From Ypsolopha sequella (lineage: Eukaryota; Arthropoda; Insecta; Lepidoptera; Ypsolophidae), in the NCBI GenBank assembly GCA_934047225.1, contig OW204005.1, positions 18,732,396 to 18,796,395 on the forward strand: DNA of 64,000 nucleotides, in the 5' to 3' direction. This document shows, in pieces, positions 46,430-58,265 of the stretch. The notes under the pieces were generated by a model. It was given only the letters and a program-made list of their open reading frames with translations, did not search any database and was not told where the DNA came from. Positions within the stretch are counted from its first letter, which is position 1, and every line of letters begins with the position of its first letter. A program made the position numbers and the translations under genes.

Positions 46430-46710
46430 TTATTCAAGCCTTAAAGCTGTTGCTGCGGCAGCCTCAGCAGAGGGCTCCAAGAGGTGCAAGTATGCAGATC
46501 TAAGTTTAGACTATATATTTGCGCCTTTTGGAGTAGAAACCTTAGGACCGGGTCCAGTCGCGAAGCAGATGTTCAAGGAAATATCTTCGCGACTGGTCGA
46601 CGTTTCGGGGGAACGGAGGGGGGGCATACCTCGGACAGCGTCTTAGCTTAGTCATCCAACGAGGGAAGATTCCAGCCTTTTAGAGACCCTGCCGATCGAC
46701 GGCGGTGATT
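46430..46710 (+). pseudogene. Decayed C-terminal fragment of another LINE pol
   Basis: Reads KRCKYADLSLDYIFAPFGVE, MFKEISSRLVDVSGERRGG and, after a frameshift, YLGQRLSLVIQRGKIPAF. This resembles a conserved C-terminal block of LINE polyproteins. Two frameshifts or stops. Clade uncertain. Confidence 0.5.
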
Positions 46711-46775
46711 TGGAAAAAATATTTTATATACTTAGTTTAATTTATAGGTAAGTTTTTCTTGTAGGGTTTTGCATT

Positions 46776-47184
46776 TTATTATTTTTCAATGCAAGTGCTC
46801 GTAAAGGCCCACTTTTTTAATTCCAGAACTCTCCTAGGTAACATTTATCAGTACACCCACCACCGAACAGAAAGTCGATTATTTTGCCCTAGGGCTTTAT
46901 TATGATTATTTTTTAATTTATTTACGAGTAGTTGGCTAACCCGTAAGTCATGGAACCTTTCCTGTGTACCATAAATGTTATAATTTTTATTTCCACTGTT
47001 TAACGGCTCTGGATACAGTCATTTTGAGCCAATCATAATTTAAAGTTCACAAGACTATATTTGTTTTATTTCCTCACACTATGCATTGAAAAACGTAGTA
47101 TGATACACGGGCGTAAGAGCAATAAATTACTCGGTTACGCGTCCTTGTAATTTATTCCTTTTTACCCTATTAGCATAAACTACT
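46776..47184. repeat. TAGTAGTTTATGC repeat, copy 2
   Basis: Ends TAGCATAAACTACTA. Same orientation as 59681-60113. Confidence 0.72.
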
Positions 47185-47619
47185 ATTATTTTAACATATT
47201 TATTGGCAGGTAATTTTAATTTAGATTATTTTAGTTTTTATTAATCAATGTTTTATATAATGTTACTTAAATATATGCAGATATCATATTATTATTAGAA
47301 TGGAACAGAATGTTGTGTAGAATGAATATTTACGAGTATTTCAAGGCAAAATATTACAAAATATATAATAAAAACATTTCTTTAATATTTATAAACAAAG
47401 AAGTATATGGCAATTTATTTCTCGTTTGCCAATGACACAGATGGATACTTTCCAACGGAAGCTGAAACGGCGGCATAAATAGTCAGGTGTCTTTAGTGAA
47501 CTGACCGCTATCGGGCGGATAAAAGTCTGAATTAGAGAGGCAATATCGAATGGCATTGAAGACAGCGGGTAACTTCCCTCGCAATACGAATTCAAATGCA
47601 ATTTGGGATTTGTTCAAAT

Positions 47620-48650
47620 TCAAAATTCAAAATTCAAATAGTTTATTTTGCAAAGCAGGTATAGATATATACACTTTTTACACGTCAAATTTAATCTAAT
47701 AAAGAAAATATATGTAATAAAATAATAAATGTACATGAACTAAATTAAAGGTTTATTTAATTTATGTAGCAATATATTTACGATTAAAATGATAGGTAAA
47801 ATATATATTATACAAGGTAAAATCCAATCAGCCGCCCGAACCCATACCGGAGACCCGGCCAGGGACCAGGAACAAGGTTCAATGATCACCAACCGAGCCC
47901 CCAGCACGAATCCAGGCGGCCGACCAAATCCCATCCTATATACTACATACTAATAGGTTACATATACTCGTATAAATACATGCCTACCTCCGCCCATTCG
48001 ATAAGTCTTGCTAAGAAGAAGGGCAAGAAACTTAGCAAGATAATATCTTTTTTTTCAACATAAAACTTATACTATACAATATATGACTTATATCTACTTT
48101 AACCAAGGGATAAGAAAATACAAGACAGCAGGAATTCAGGTTAATGGAAAAAAGAAAAACATATATATCTTTGTCTACCTGTCTCATATAGTCCTTTTCC
48201 TTTTACAGTCTGTAATCAATTAATGTTTACACCTTAGAGGAATCATAAGTTAAGAAATTATACTATTTAATTAAATTATAACTTACTATCATTATCACTG
48301 TAACACCATGCTTCACCATCATCCAAATATTCATTTATTTTATAATATGCCTTTTTCAATAGGCCCTGCTTAATATACAGTTTAAACTTATTCTCTGACA
48401 AAGTAAGGACCTCCTTTGGAAGTTTATTGTAAAATCTTATACCATGTCCTACAAAAGAGGTACTCACCTTAGCGAGTCTGATTTTTGGAAAAGCCAGTTT
48501 ATGCTTATTTCTGGTTTCCTTACAATGTTGCTTACCAAGCCTTGGGAAAGATGCTTGATGAGGATCCATGGTACATACGTGCTAGGGATCTTCATGAAGA
48601 CATGCTCCGCAGACCAGCAAATTCCTGGACTTACACTCCCTGGCGATTAG
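47620..48650 (-). pseudogene. 5'-truncated LINE 3' end
   Basis: Minus frame 48569-48276 ends a LINE pol: RLAKVSTSFVGHGIRFYNKL, KKAYYKINEYL. Its 3' UTR continues to a (TTTGAATT)n tail at 47618-47640. The same UTR is nested at 37627-38205. Confidence 0.78.
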
Positions 48651-48671
48651 TATGACAAATGATGGTTTAAC

Positions 48672-49098
48672 TTAAGGCGCTCTTATCCCAAAATCAGTAA
48701 TTTCAAAGTCAAATAGAACTTTCAAATATCGTCTAAAACTTCCAAAAAAAAAATACGAAATATAGTTCGAACCTTTATCTAGGTCTTCCACGCATGTGTT
48801 ACACGATCAGATAAACTTTGCTCGATATAAATAATTCACGAACACAGCATGTAACAAGACCTTTCAAATCATGCCATTTCCATAATTCCACTCTTTTATT
48901 AACGAAACATATCTGGTAATATTGCTCTTTAAATTTTCTAGGTTGACCACGTAAGTGGATTTTAATAAACATATCCCTTATTTTTAAATAAAAACCGATA
49001 AAAACAACGAAAAAGTACAAAAGTGTGGTTATTTTCTTTACTCCTTACACGTAAAGAAAAAGACAGAGATTCACTCTTCTAGGATAAGAGCGCCTTAA
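48672..49098. mobile_element. TTAA-flanked MITE (GGCGCTCTTATCCC), copy 3
   Basis: TTAA at both ends, 419 bp between, almost identical to 43365-43793. It sits next to the LINE 3' end. Confidence 0.9.
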
Positions 49099-49214
49099 GT
49101 TAAGCCTGTACCTGAGCCTAGAGCATGACCAACTCCAGTCTATCTAGAATTCGTTTGAAGAAATTCGGACTCTCCTTGTATTGAAAAAAATATATTTGGT
49201 TTATTAATCTTTTC

Positions 49215-49605
49215 TCTAGAGATGTTACGTATAAACAATGTACTAAGATTTATACTTTTGTCAAAAAAAAATGTTTTGCACCCTCTCTTTTTTTGGTTAT
49301 CAAACGTTCGCTTCAAGAACGCGGTTAAGAGATCAACTTGATTTTTTTTTCATAAAATAGGTAATAGAAATATGAAGGTATATCAACTAAATTCAATATT
49401 TTTTTCCCTACAAAATTTTTCAGTATTAGCTAAAAACACACCAATTTGTTGTTTCGCTGCGTGATCACTAGTATTACGCGTTCAAGAAAAAGAGGCCAAA
49501 GAGCCAACATATAATCGCCTCTATGAAAAGCAAATAAAGTCTTTGCCGTAGGACTTATTGTGCTAGACGGGTAATAAAAAAAGTTGCTAGGGTATGCCAT
49601 CTTCT
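49215..49605. repeat. Inverted copy of 41920-42275
   Basis: See the partner entry. Ends near ACTTATTGTGCTAGACGGGT. Confidence 0.78.
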
Positions 49606-49856
49606 TAAACCATCATAATCCTATGTTGCCTGGCCTGCGTGCAGGCACACCCCCGACACTTCTTTGTCTTCGCTCAAGTTATTTACCTACACTCTCACGC
49701 GCGCATCTGGCTCGTCCGCACACGCTTGTGTGTGTGCGTGAGCTAGTCTAGGGCTGGCAGCAAGCGTGTGAGCGTCGTCGATCGAGAGGGACAACATTTA
49801 TAGTCAGCAACTTATATGATTCTCTTCCTAAATTTTAGCGTGGTTAATCCCTAGGT
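49606..49856. other. Unassigned flank of the Penelope-like element
   Basis: Contains short GC-rich and GTGTGTGCGTG runs. No gene seen. Confidence 0.4.
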
Positions 49857-49868
49857 CCTAAGTTGGTT

Positions 49869-52086
49869 ATAATATATATAATCGGGTCTACCGCGATCAA
49901 TTTTTACCTTTTTACGAAAAGGGGGACACCCGACGTTTCGAGACAGTTGCATGTCTCGTGGTCTACTAATACTAATAATCTACTGGTCTAATTTTGCACT
50001 AACACCAAAAAGGATTCCATATGAAAACATCATAGCTAGTGTTGAGGAAGCACTTATTCGTAACAAAGTAACATCGAGCGACGCGGAAACTTTGCGACAA
50101 GATGTTGCCGTGATTCTACGAAAATCGAAGCTACCGAAAAGTAACATTACCACAACAGAGCGTGAAGCACTTAAATCACTCCGTGAAAACAAAGAAATTT
50201 TAGTGTTAAAATCGGATAAGGGAAACGCTACTGTCGTAATGAATACTGCTGACTATGATGAAAAGATACAAGTTTTGTTGAGTGACAAAAATGTGTACAA
50301 ACCAGTGACGTACAATCCAACAGCCAGGGTTAATCGACATATACGTTGCTTGATTAAAAACCATGAGGACCTCTTCACTGAAGATGAATTTCAAAATCTA
50401 CACAGACCGAAAAACGTTCAGCCACCTAAACTTTATGGTCTGCCGAAAGTACATAAATCCAACGTGCCCCTACGTCCAATCGTGAGTCAGATTGGTTCAC
50501 CCACGTATGATTTAGCGAAACACGTTGCGGGAGTACTGCAGACACTAGTTGGTAAAACTTCGTCTTACGTGAAAGATTCTCGCCATTTCGTAGATATTGC
50601 CAAGAATTTGAAACTGGAACCGAATGAGATTATGATAAGTTTCGATGTGGAATCCCTTTTCACTAACGTTCCAATCAAAGAGTGTCTTGATGTTATCAGA
50701 CAAAAATTGAGGATGAACAATCTGTCAGAAGAATACATTGTTTTGCTACAGCGTTGCTTGGATGGCAACTACTTCCTTTACCAGGGTCAATATTTTCTCC
50801 AGATAGATGGTGTGGCGATGGGAAGTCCTGTGGCTCCGGTGCTCGCCAATATCTGGATGGAACATTTTGAGGAGGAGGCTTTACGTACCGGTCCCTCAAC
50901 AATCAGACTCTGGAAGAGATATGTTGATGACGTATTTAGCATTCTCAAGGGGGGTAACGAGGAAGCAAAACAGTATGCAGATCATCTTAACTCCATCCAT
51001 CCAAAAATAAACTTTACGTATGAGATGGAATGTGACAGAACTTTGGCATTTCTTGATGTCAAATTAATGGTGAGATCTGATGGTTCTCTGGCCCACACTG
51101 TATATCGAAAACCAACACACACAGATAGATACCTGCACGCCTCTTCACACCACCATCCTCGTCACATCCAATCCGTCATGACATCACTAACAAACAGAGC
51201 ACATGATCTCTGTGACCCTGACCATCTTAAGGATGAGCTGTCACATGTTCAGGAGGTACTCAGACAAAACGGATATCAGATGAAGAGGCGACATCCAAGA
51301 CCAAAAAAGGAAAAGTGTCCTGAGGTTAACAGAAAACCAGCGTTTATGCCCTATATCAAAGGTATTACGGATAAGATTGGAACAGCATTAAATAAATACT
51401 CCATTAAGACTGTATATACTCCGTTATCCAAAGTGGCAAGCCAATTACGCACACCAAAGGATGTGATTCCTTTTCAAAATCCAGGTGTCTATAAGATAAA
51501 ATGCAGCTGTGGAAGTTCCTACATTGGCCAAACAAAACGTAGCGTACAGGAAAGGGTCAAGGAACATATAGCAGCTGTGAAAAACCGGCAGATGTACAAA
51601 TCAGCGATAGCAGAACATCTTTTAGAATCCGGGACCAACCACTGGATAGAACTGCATAACCCGAAAATTCTCTCCACCGATCGCCATTACTACCCTAGAA
51701 TTGTGCGTGAAGCGATTGAAATCAAGAAACATCCAAATAATTTCAATAGGGAAGATGGTTTCAAATTGTCTCCCACATGGAGTCCAGTCATCGGGAAATT
51801 TAAATCGCGGGTTTCTTCTCTTAGTGCATCTCCGGATACTGTGAGTGTTGTGTGCCGTGCGTGAATAAGATAACAATTAATTTTAAAGACTAAAGTGTTT
51901 TTGCGGGTACAAGGAAAATACTTCGGTCGTCACCTGCATCTCATCACTGCGCCTCGCCATACTTGCCAGTTTCCCGTAGACCACGAGACATGCAACTGTC
52001 TCGAAACGTCGGGTGTCCCCCTTTTCGTAAAAAGGTAAAAATTGATCGCGGTAGACCCGATTATATATATTATAATGTGTACAAAA
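49869..52086 (+). mobile_element. Penelope-like element with 99-bp inverted arms
   Basis: Flanked by CCTAAGTTGGTT at 49857-49868 and 52087-52098. Arms 49868-49966 and 51976-52074 are perfect reverse complements by eye. The single long frame lies between them. An intact frame, arms and duplication imply a recent insertion of the whole unit. Confidence 0.88.
49951..51864 (+). CDS. Penelope-like RT with GIY-YIG endonuclease (637 aa)
   Basis: Retroelement polyprotein, not a host gene. N-terminal PLE region up to about residue 100 ([13 protein letters not shown]); reverse transcriptase with [10 protein letters not shown] (motif A, Asp about 232), [20 protein letters not shown] (motif B) and RYVDDVFSI (YVDD about 324-327); and a C-terminal GIY-YIG nuclease starting [20 protein letters not shown] (about 512). 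PLEs use the nuclease to nick target DNA for primed reverse transcription. No internal stop. The ATG and first five codons come from the inverted arm, and the frame meets PLE sequence at [13 protein letters not shown], so about 100-200 N-terminal residues of a full-length PLE are probably missing. Confidence 0.93.
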   Translation: MSRGLLILIIYWSNFALTPKRIPYENIIASVEEALIRNKVTSSDAETLRQDVAVILRKSKLPKSNITTTEREALKSLRENKEILVLKSDKGNATVVMNTADYDEKIQVLLSDKNVYKPVTYNPTARVNRHIRCLIKNHEDLFTEDEFQNLHRPKNVQPPKLYGLPKVHKSNVPLRPIVSQIGSPTYDLAKHVAGVLQTLVGKTSSYVKDSRHFVDIAKNLKLEPNEIMISFDVESLFTNVPIKECLDVIRQKLRMNNLSEEYIVLLQRCLDGNYFLYQGQYFLQIDGVAMGSPVAPVLANIWMEHFEEEALRTGPSTIRLWKRYVDDVFSILKGGNEEAKQYADHLNSIHPKINFTYEMECDRTLAFLDVKLMVRSDGSLAHTVYRKPTHTDRYLHASSHHHPRHIQSVMTSLTNRAHDLCDPDHLKDELSHVQEVLRQNGYQMKRRHPRPKKEKCPEVNRKPAFMPYIKGITDKIGTALNKYSIKTVYTPLSKVASQLRTPKDVIPFQNPGVYKIKCSCGSSYIGQTKRSVQERVKEHIAAVKNRQMYKSAIAEHLLESGTNHWIELHNPKILSTDRHYYPRIVREAIEIKKHPNNFNREDGFKLSPTWSPVIGKFKSRVSSLSASPDTVSVVCRA

Positions 52087-52139
52087 CCTAAGTTGGTTCC
52101 CCGTGGATTATTTTTGTATTAAAAATATATACATCGTCA

Positions 52140-52325
52140 TGACTTCAAATGCTCGAGGGGGTGTTAGAGGTTTTCCCAGTGTGAACTTTGAAATGCATGT
52201 CACAGTCCGCACTCGGTACACCCGCGTTTCACCTACAAATATTACGTCCCAACGTGATGGGTGGTGAGCTCTATCGCCGTACTTCGGGCACAAATAGACA
52301 ATTTTTAGGACATGTTGAAATTTGC
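52140..52325. repeat. Interspersed repeat, second copy (see 13385-13578)
   Basis: Shares CGTCCCAACGTGATGGGTGG with the first copy. Confidence 0.65.
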
Positions 52326-52574
52326 TCAGCTCGAACGGTAACACAAGAACATTCGATTTTTAAAATTTCAACTTAATGTTGAAATTCTTACCAACTATTA
52401 CACAACTGCTTGAGAGTTGCAGTTAACGCTCTAAGCCAATACATAAAAGAAAATGCCTTGGTTTAGTTCATCGGCAGGAAATAAAAAAAATCTGCGTTCT
52501 TTATTTTTTGCTCCGTTTTCAATGCATCCATAAACACCACAAAAACGAACCATATTCATTAAAAATCAATATCG

Positions 52575-52740
52575 TGATAAAACAAAAAACAAAATACGCG
52601 CGCAGTGAACGAGTGCTACTCGAGCTCTACGTGCCACCAGATTTCCACTAACTTGCGGGGGACCGCGGGGGATGTTAAATTCGCGCGGGGAGGTGAGTGT
52701 CGCTTCTTTACGTAGTAATACTTTATATTCTCTGGTGCAG
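52575..52740. repeat. Second copy of the 1440-1735 repeat
   Basis: Has two G5 runs where the first copy has four. Confidence 0.7.
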
Positions 52741-52913
52741 GCGAAAAAGATTATGTATGCAAAAAAGAAAGAGGCAAACCGCTCTCCAAGGGAACGATCC
52801 CTCCTCATACCCCTATATTATAATAATAAAATGTATAGCGTAAGCTTTAGCTAGTTCATGTATGAACTGAGACCCATACACTTTGCATAACATCTTACAT
52901 TAAGAGTCGAAGT

Positions 52914-53290
52914 TCCCAGATTGGGCAAAACAGGGTTCGGGGTTATGGCTTTTTAAGATAGTAAAATATTAATTTCTGAACAAAATAAATACCACTTGTT
53001 ACCTTACAAGATGAAGTACAGGTTCATTAAAAAAAATCTTGGCACTAATATAGTAACTTCAGAAAACAAAACAGGATTTTCAAGTTCAGGTTACACCCGT
53101 AGCGCTACAATGCTACTCAAGAGATTTTCTTGAAATTCCTGTTTTTTTTCTGAAGTTACTATACATTATTGCCGTAATTTTTTTTAATGAACCTGCACTT
53201 CATCTTGTAAGGTAACAAGTGGTATTTATTTTGTTCAGAAATTTGAATTTTTACCGTCTTAAAAATCCTTAACCTCGAACCCCGAATCTC
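52914..53290. mobile_element. Fold-back element (377 bp)
   Basis: Arms include TGAACAAAATAAATACCACT and TTGTAAGGTAACAAGTGG, with weaker pairing outside. Confidence 0.78.
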
Positions 53291-53339
53291 GGAACACCGA
53301 CCCTTAAGACACATGATAATATGTAAATAACACTGCTTG

Positions 53340-53425
53340 AACATGGCGGGCCAAGTAATTGTAACCTGAATTATAAAATAAAGTTGATTATATTCTATTC
53401 TATTCTATTTTATTCTATTCTATAA
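53340..53425 (+). repeat. Retroposon 3' tail with (TTCTA)n
   Basis: AATAAAGTTGATTATA is followed by TTCTA repeats at 53390-53423. Confidence 0.65.
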
Positions 53426-53719
53426 AAGTACTAAATTTGGTATGGAGGTACGTTTGGGTGTACTGATAAATGTTACCTAGGAGAGTAAAAAACTTTATTA
53501 GTTTTAGGTTAACAGCGTTGGACGTGTTTAGTTTACATGTAAATAAATTTGGGAAGCCGAGCGAAGCAGAGTGGAGCGTGGCGAACCTTATAGTATTAAC
53601 AGAATTATAATATGCCGAGGCAGATCATGATATGCCCAATTCCCATAGCTTAATCTCAAAAAAAAATTTGTTTTTCAGTGTATATACGCTATTTTAAATA
53701 AATTAACCATTATTTTGTA

Positions 53720-54040
53720 TGATTTTTAAAGAATTGTCGGTTATGACGTCACTTGAGAATTTTAGACATTACACTAATTGTATACAATAAAAAAATGTTG
53801 CTTATAAAAAAGTGGTCTGTCTCTGTGTCATCTGTCAAATCAATCAAATCTTGATAGCAAAGGACACATTTCGAAACAGCCATTTTTCAAGTGACGTCAC
53901 ACGCAGGCAAATGAAAGTTGCAGCTTTTTCGTAAAAATATTCATCATCATGAGATTTTTTAGACCACAAGTTCGAAAATACGGCTTATGAAACCTAAATC
54001 TCGAAATGGTTTTCGAATTGACACACTGTTTAGAATAAAA
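53720..54040. repeat. Half of the 16654-18301 fold-back element
   Basis: Contains GCAGCTTTTTCGTAAAAATA and GACCACAAGTTCGAAAATAC, then ends CGAATTGACACAC. Confidence 0.72.
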
Positions 54041-55031
54041 TGTATATTTCGGAACGTATCCGACAATGGTCTATATATTTTGTCTATGGACTTGGAGCTG
54101 TCAAAAAACGAGGGACGTGGACTTTTGGTACAGATCGCGGACGATTTTAATATGTGTTATATTAAGGGCTTAATATAGGGGAAATCGGTGCGGACATCGT
54201 AAGAAACATTATTGGGTCAAGGGCTGATGATATTTTGGCGTGAAGGCCACTATGAGTGAATTTCCTGTGTGTGTGTGACATAACCTGTGTCCACGCGGCT
54301 TCCGACAAGTGGACTTGTCAATTATCATTTCTTCTGGGTTGGATGCATCCCGGGGTAGGAGGGTTGTGTTTAGATTCATCGTGGAAGGTGATCAACGCGT
54401 CACGGCACCGACACGCCTTGGAGTCCACGTGGAGGGTCTTCGTGCGAGGATCAGTGGATGACGTCATCATACAACTGTCTGGTAGGACATTTAGTATTAT
54501 ATTTTGTAGAATATAAGATACTTGTATACTATAAATCTGGGACAGCTTATGGGCCCCTGTTCCAGCTGCAAGTATCGCCCTTTAGCATACAATTAGTGGT
54601 GTCTGAGCGTGGTTATGGAATCCTCGCATCAGTGACGCCGATGCCCGTCACTAGTCAGTATTACCACTTTTTATAAGCTACAATTTCTGGTAGCAACGAG
54701 CGTTTTTTATTAAACACACACCTTAACATAATTTAATATAAGCAAATTATTTATACGTAAGTCGACGACAAAATATATGCAATGCATGTGGTGAATGGTG
54801 ATCGAAGTGGTCAGAACCTCGGGAACCGTCAATATGCGGTCTGAACATTTTCTCATGTGTTTTTCTACTATAAACTAGTTCAGGGCCAATTTTCAACAGT
54901 TTCAAAACACTTGTAGCCAGGTGTTCCACTACCTGACCTTGTGAGTGTGTGCTGACTACCTCCTTTATACTACAACATGACTACAACATATTAGAACATG
55001 ATGCGCCTTTACAAAGCTCTTGCAGTTTTTA
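54041..55031. other. Unassigned DNA with RTE-like repeat pieces
   Basis: 54590-54665 matches part of 23890-24202 (CATCAGTGACGCCGATGCCC against CACCAGTGACGCCGCTGCCC). No convincing exon; the 86-aa frame at 54256 has no recognised domain. Confidence 0.45.
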
Positions 55032-55224
55032 ATTCTGCAAAATATACTTGAAGAAACTTTGCCATAAGTAATTTTTAAGGCGTTTATGTGAGAATGTTGA
55101 TTACCTCTAAAACAATTTATCCCGAGAGCTGGTGGCACTCAACATCGGGTGGTAATCAACATCCTCCCATAAACGCCTTAAAAATTACTTATGGCAAAGT
55201 TTCTTCAAGTATATTTTGCAGAAT
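55032..55224. mobile_element. Fold-back element (193 bp)
   Basis: Arms of about 70 bp start ATTCTGCAAAATATACTTGA. Confidence 0.8.
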
Positions 55225-55909
55225 CATGCCTCAAGATGCAACGACACTATTAACCTACCCTCAAAATAAAACATTCACGGAACAACTTCTCGAAAATCAG
55301 GCAGTTTCTGTACGCGACCTAACAATGATTAAGTAAATTTTATATAAAATTCAGTTTATAATTATTAGAGATAAATTTCATACTTTAACTTTGTGACTCA
55401 GTAAGTAATTGGTGTGGCGCTCATATATTATGATAAGCGAGCACAGGTTTCTGTGGAAAGAAGGGAGCATATTTAACCAAATCCTATGTGCAGTTCTAAG
55501 TAAGTTTACTTTATGCTTTGTTATGTACGAATGATTTACTTGTGTACACATACATAAACTTCATAATTTGCTTGCATTCAATTGAGTCCAAACTAAATTT
55601 TTGAAAATTCAGGACTATCGTACTGGACATTTCTTTAAAGGTTATGATGAAAGTGTTCCGCGGAATAACTTGCCATCTTTACAGCACCGACGATTTTTAG
55701 TTGATGTCTCGTTTTTGTTCAAAACGAAATTGTCAATATCCTAGTTAGTTCTTGAGAAAGTTCTATTTAAGGTCCCTTTTAAATCCCACTCGCGTTTTGG
55801 CAACCTGTTTTATATTAATTTTGCTGGTACAAATTACGCTAAAAACACCTTTTTCAGACGCAGCTTACAATTTTATAATAAGAACTTACAAAATTTAGAC
55901 TTGTTCGCC

Positions 55910-56331
55910 TTTAATATGTAAAAAAATAAAGGTGCTTCTTTTTTGTGTATTTCATGAAATACACGGAAAATTTTAATACATTTCTGGTATATGCATTTCG
56001 ACTATATAATCTAGGGTTTTGAAATTGGAAAACATGTTTAGATAAATTTTCTTCGATAGAAATAATTGTTGAAATGAGGTCTTCAAACACACTTTTTCTC
56101 CTCGTTTGACGAAAAGGAACCATATACAAAACTCAAACATATTTTATTAGGTGTGTTTCAACAATATCTAGAGATTTGATATTTGAAATTTTGCTAGCTA
56201 TTTTAGTTTGTTTATAAAAATTATAAAACTAACTTTTTCGCTTTCGCCCTGAATCCGCCCCTCTCGCACTTAGCGTGTTTTCGCTTGGAGTGACAGTGAC
56301 AAAAATAAAATTCGCATAGCCTCTTAAGCCA
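55910..56331. mobile_element. TTAA-type MITE, relative of 27090-27499
   Basis: Closely similar interior (CTATATAATCTAGGGTTTTG) and right end CATAGCCTC followed by TTAA (56328-56331). Left end unclear. Confidence 0.65.
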
Positions 56332-56640
56332 CCAATGTTCTTATAGCAATATCTAAACTATAATTTGTTAATCTTATCTTAAAACTAGAATATTCACTTT
56401 GACGTAATTTATATTAATATTGAGTATTCAAAATCCACTTCGATAGTTGTATGCAACATAATAATAACCCTTTGTGCCTTTTGTGTTTGTGTCTTATGTT
56501 GTATAGTATTTTTGTAACTTTGCTTTATTTTGATTGTTAACTTCAGGAACCTCCAGGTCTATTCTTTACTATTGTTAAATGTATTAAGATTTCTGTGTGA
56601 CTGTTTGTGTTCTCAATAAAATAAAATAAAAATAAAATAA
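56332..56640 (+). repeat. Probable retroposon 3' end
   Basis: Ends GTGTTCTCAATAAAATAAAA with an A-rich tail typical of LINE 3' ends. No coding remnant seen. Confidence 0.45.
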
Positions 56641-57585
56641 TAATCTACTTTTATATATTATACACAATGCTTACATAATGTATCTGTAACTTGAAGGTCA
56701 CGAATGACCTATTTTAGCAAGTACTTGTGTCAAGTACCTACTAAAATAAGTAGACATACACGGCAAAGACAAAATAACCAATAATCCCACAAGGTTTTTA
56801 TCCTTTACGGACACTATCACAGAAGACTGACTGAAAAACAAATAGTTGATATACACCAATAGCCGTTTGTCTAAGAAGAAGATTTTAAGAGTTGCCCAGG
56901 GCAAAAACACGTAACACCAACCAAGTCTTGACTAACGGAACTTTTTGCTAAGAAAAACTTGGTGTTACCTAAGTAAGCATCGTTTTGTTTGTCGTTACTA
57001 ACTAAATGTTGGACATAAAAATTACTCAATATATTAGACTGTCTTCGTCCACTCTTGAGGGTCCTCTTGGAAGTGATGCCCATACTCACACACGCTGGGC
57101 AGGGAGGTTGGTGAGTGCGATGCCCAAACCATCGCACTGGGGCACTATTGTATTTATAATAAAGTGGTACCCAAACTTGAATGAACCGCGACCCACTTAT
57201 AAAAGCAGAGATTGAGGATCCACTAAAACTTTGTGACCAAAGAAGGAGGTGAAGTTTATTAAACCGTGTGGCTAAACGTCCGCCGGCGGATTCACACTGT
57301 ATGTTAGCCTAAATTTAAATTTCTCCACTACCCATTAGAAACCAACTTTTGGGAAATGCTGATCTACATTATAATGACGAGCGAATATGCTACGCGCTGT
57401 CAGTAACAAGCCCTCGCCGCAAAGGATCGCAGAAATGCGCAGACGTCGTAGCATAGCATAACCAGCGAGGCCGAAAAACGAGCGTGTGAGGACGGAGAAC
57501 GGGCTCGCCGCATTTCATATAGGACTTTACACTACAAATTCCAATCTGACATCTTGATAATAATGTTTCTGAATTAAACTTTCAG
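56641..57585. other. Flank upstream of the plus-strand transporter exon
   Basis: Contains a fragment of the 23890-24202 repeat at about 57044-57145 and a CpG-containing segment at 57360-57515. The N-terminal exon of the transporter was not identified. Confidence 0.45.
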
Positions 57586-57815
57586 TAAACCTGCCCGTCC
57601 TCTGCTACGGTGCATCGATAGGCTGGATGTCCCCCATGACGCTACTGCTGCAGTCGGACAAGTCTCCACGTGGCTCTCCCCTCACAGATGACGAGATCTC
57701 CTGGATGGCAGCGGCAACCTTTGCCACTGCGGTGCCGGCTGTCTTCATCTTTGGGTACATCGTTGATCGATGGGGGAGGAAGACTAGCTTGCTGCTATGC
57801 TCTGCTCAGTTTGCT
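57586..57815 (+). CDS. Second sugar transporter (Tret1-like), exon for helices 1-2
   Basis: Acceptor ACTTTCAG, donor GTAAGT, 230 bp, entered in phase 1. It encodes NLPVLCYGASIGWMSPMTLL, DDEISWMAAATFATAVPAVF and DRWGRK. Length and phase equal the homologous exon at 32290-32519 on the other strand, which supports paralogy. No later exon was found before 64000, where repeats and a LINE occupy the space, so the gene either continues past the window or is broken. Frames reading past 57815 are intron. Confidence 0.85.
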
Positions 57816-58127
57816 GTAAGTCTTTTCTGTCTTTGCATTTTAAGGGTGATATTCTTCTTCTCCTTGTCTTTTTGTCCATCCGCGGCATCTGGGGTCACGG
57901 CAGTGCCCCCGCCGAGTCTCGCAAAAAAAAACGCGGAACGGCCGTACCATCCTTTTCTCGAAGCAACTCACGGCACTTTCAACCCCCCTGTATCTTCGTT
58001 GTGGGTAAAGCTAGAATTCTGAAATTTCAGTTATTACTTTGACACAAAACTACTGGCAAAGTTGAGCCGTTTAGCTTGAAGATAGGATTTTATGAATAGC
58101 ATGTATTTTGAAAGTACGTGCAGTTTT

Positions 58128-58265
58128 TAGGGTTCCGTACCTAAAAGGTACAAAAGGAACCTTTATGGTGAGACTCCGTTGTCAGTTGAGACTCGTTCGT
58201 CCGTCCGTATGTCACAGCCTCATAACTTTAGCACCGTTAAAGATAAAGACATGAAATTTTGCCCA
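58128..58265. repeat. GGGTTCCGTACC-type repeat
   Basis: AGGGTTCCGTACCTAAAAGG followed by TCGTCCGTCCGTATGTCACA. Close to 39688-39800. Confidence 0.65.

Noticed and set aside
51484..51800. GIY-YIG homing endonuclease or host UvrC-like gene
   Set aside because: It is fused downstream of a Penelope-type RT in one frame, the known PLE arrangement.
54256..54516. 86-aa plus-strand frame
   Set aside because: No recognisable family and no splice context; nearby sequence is repeat-derived.
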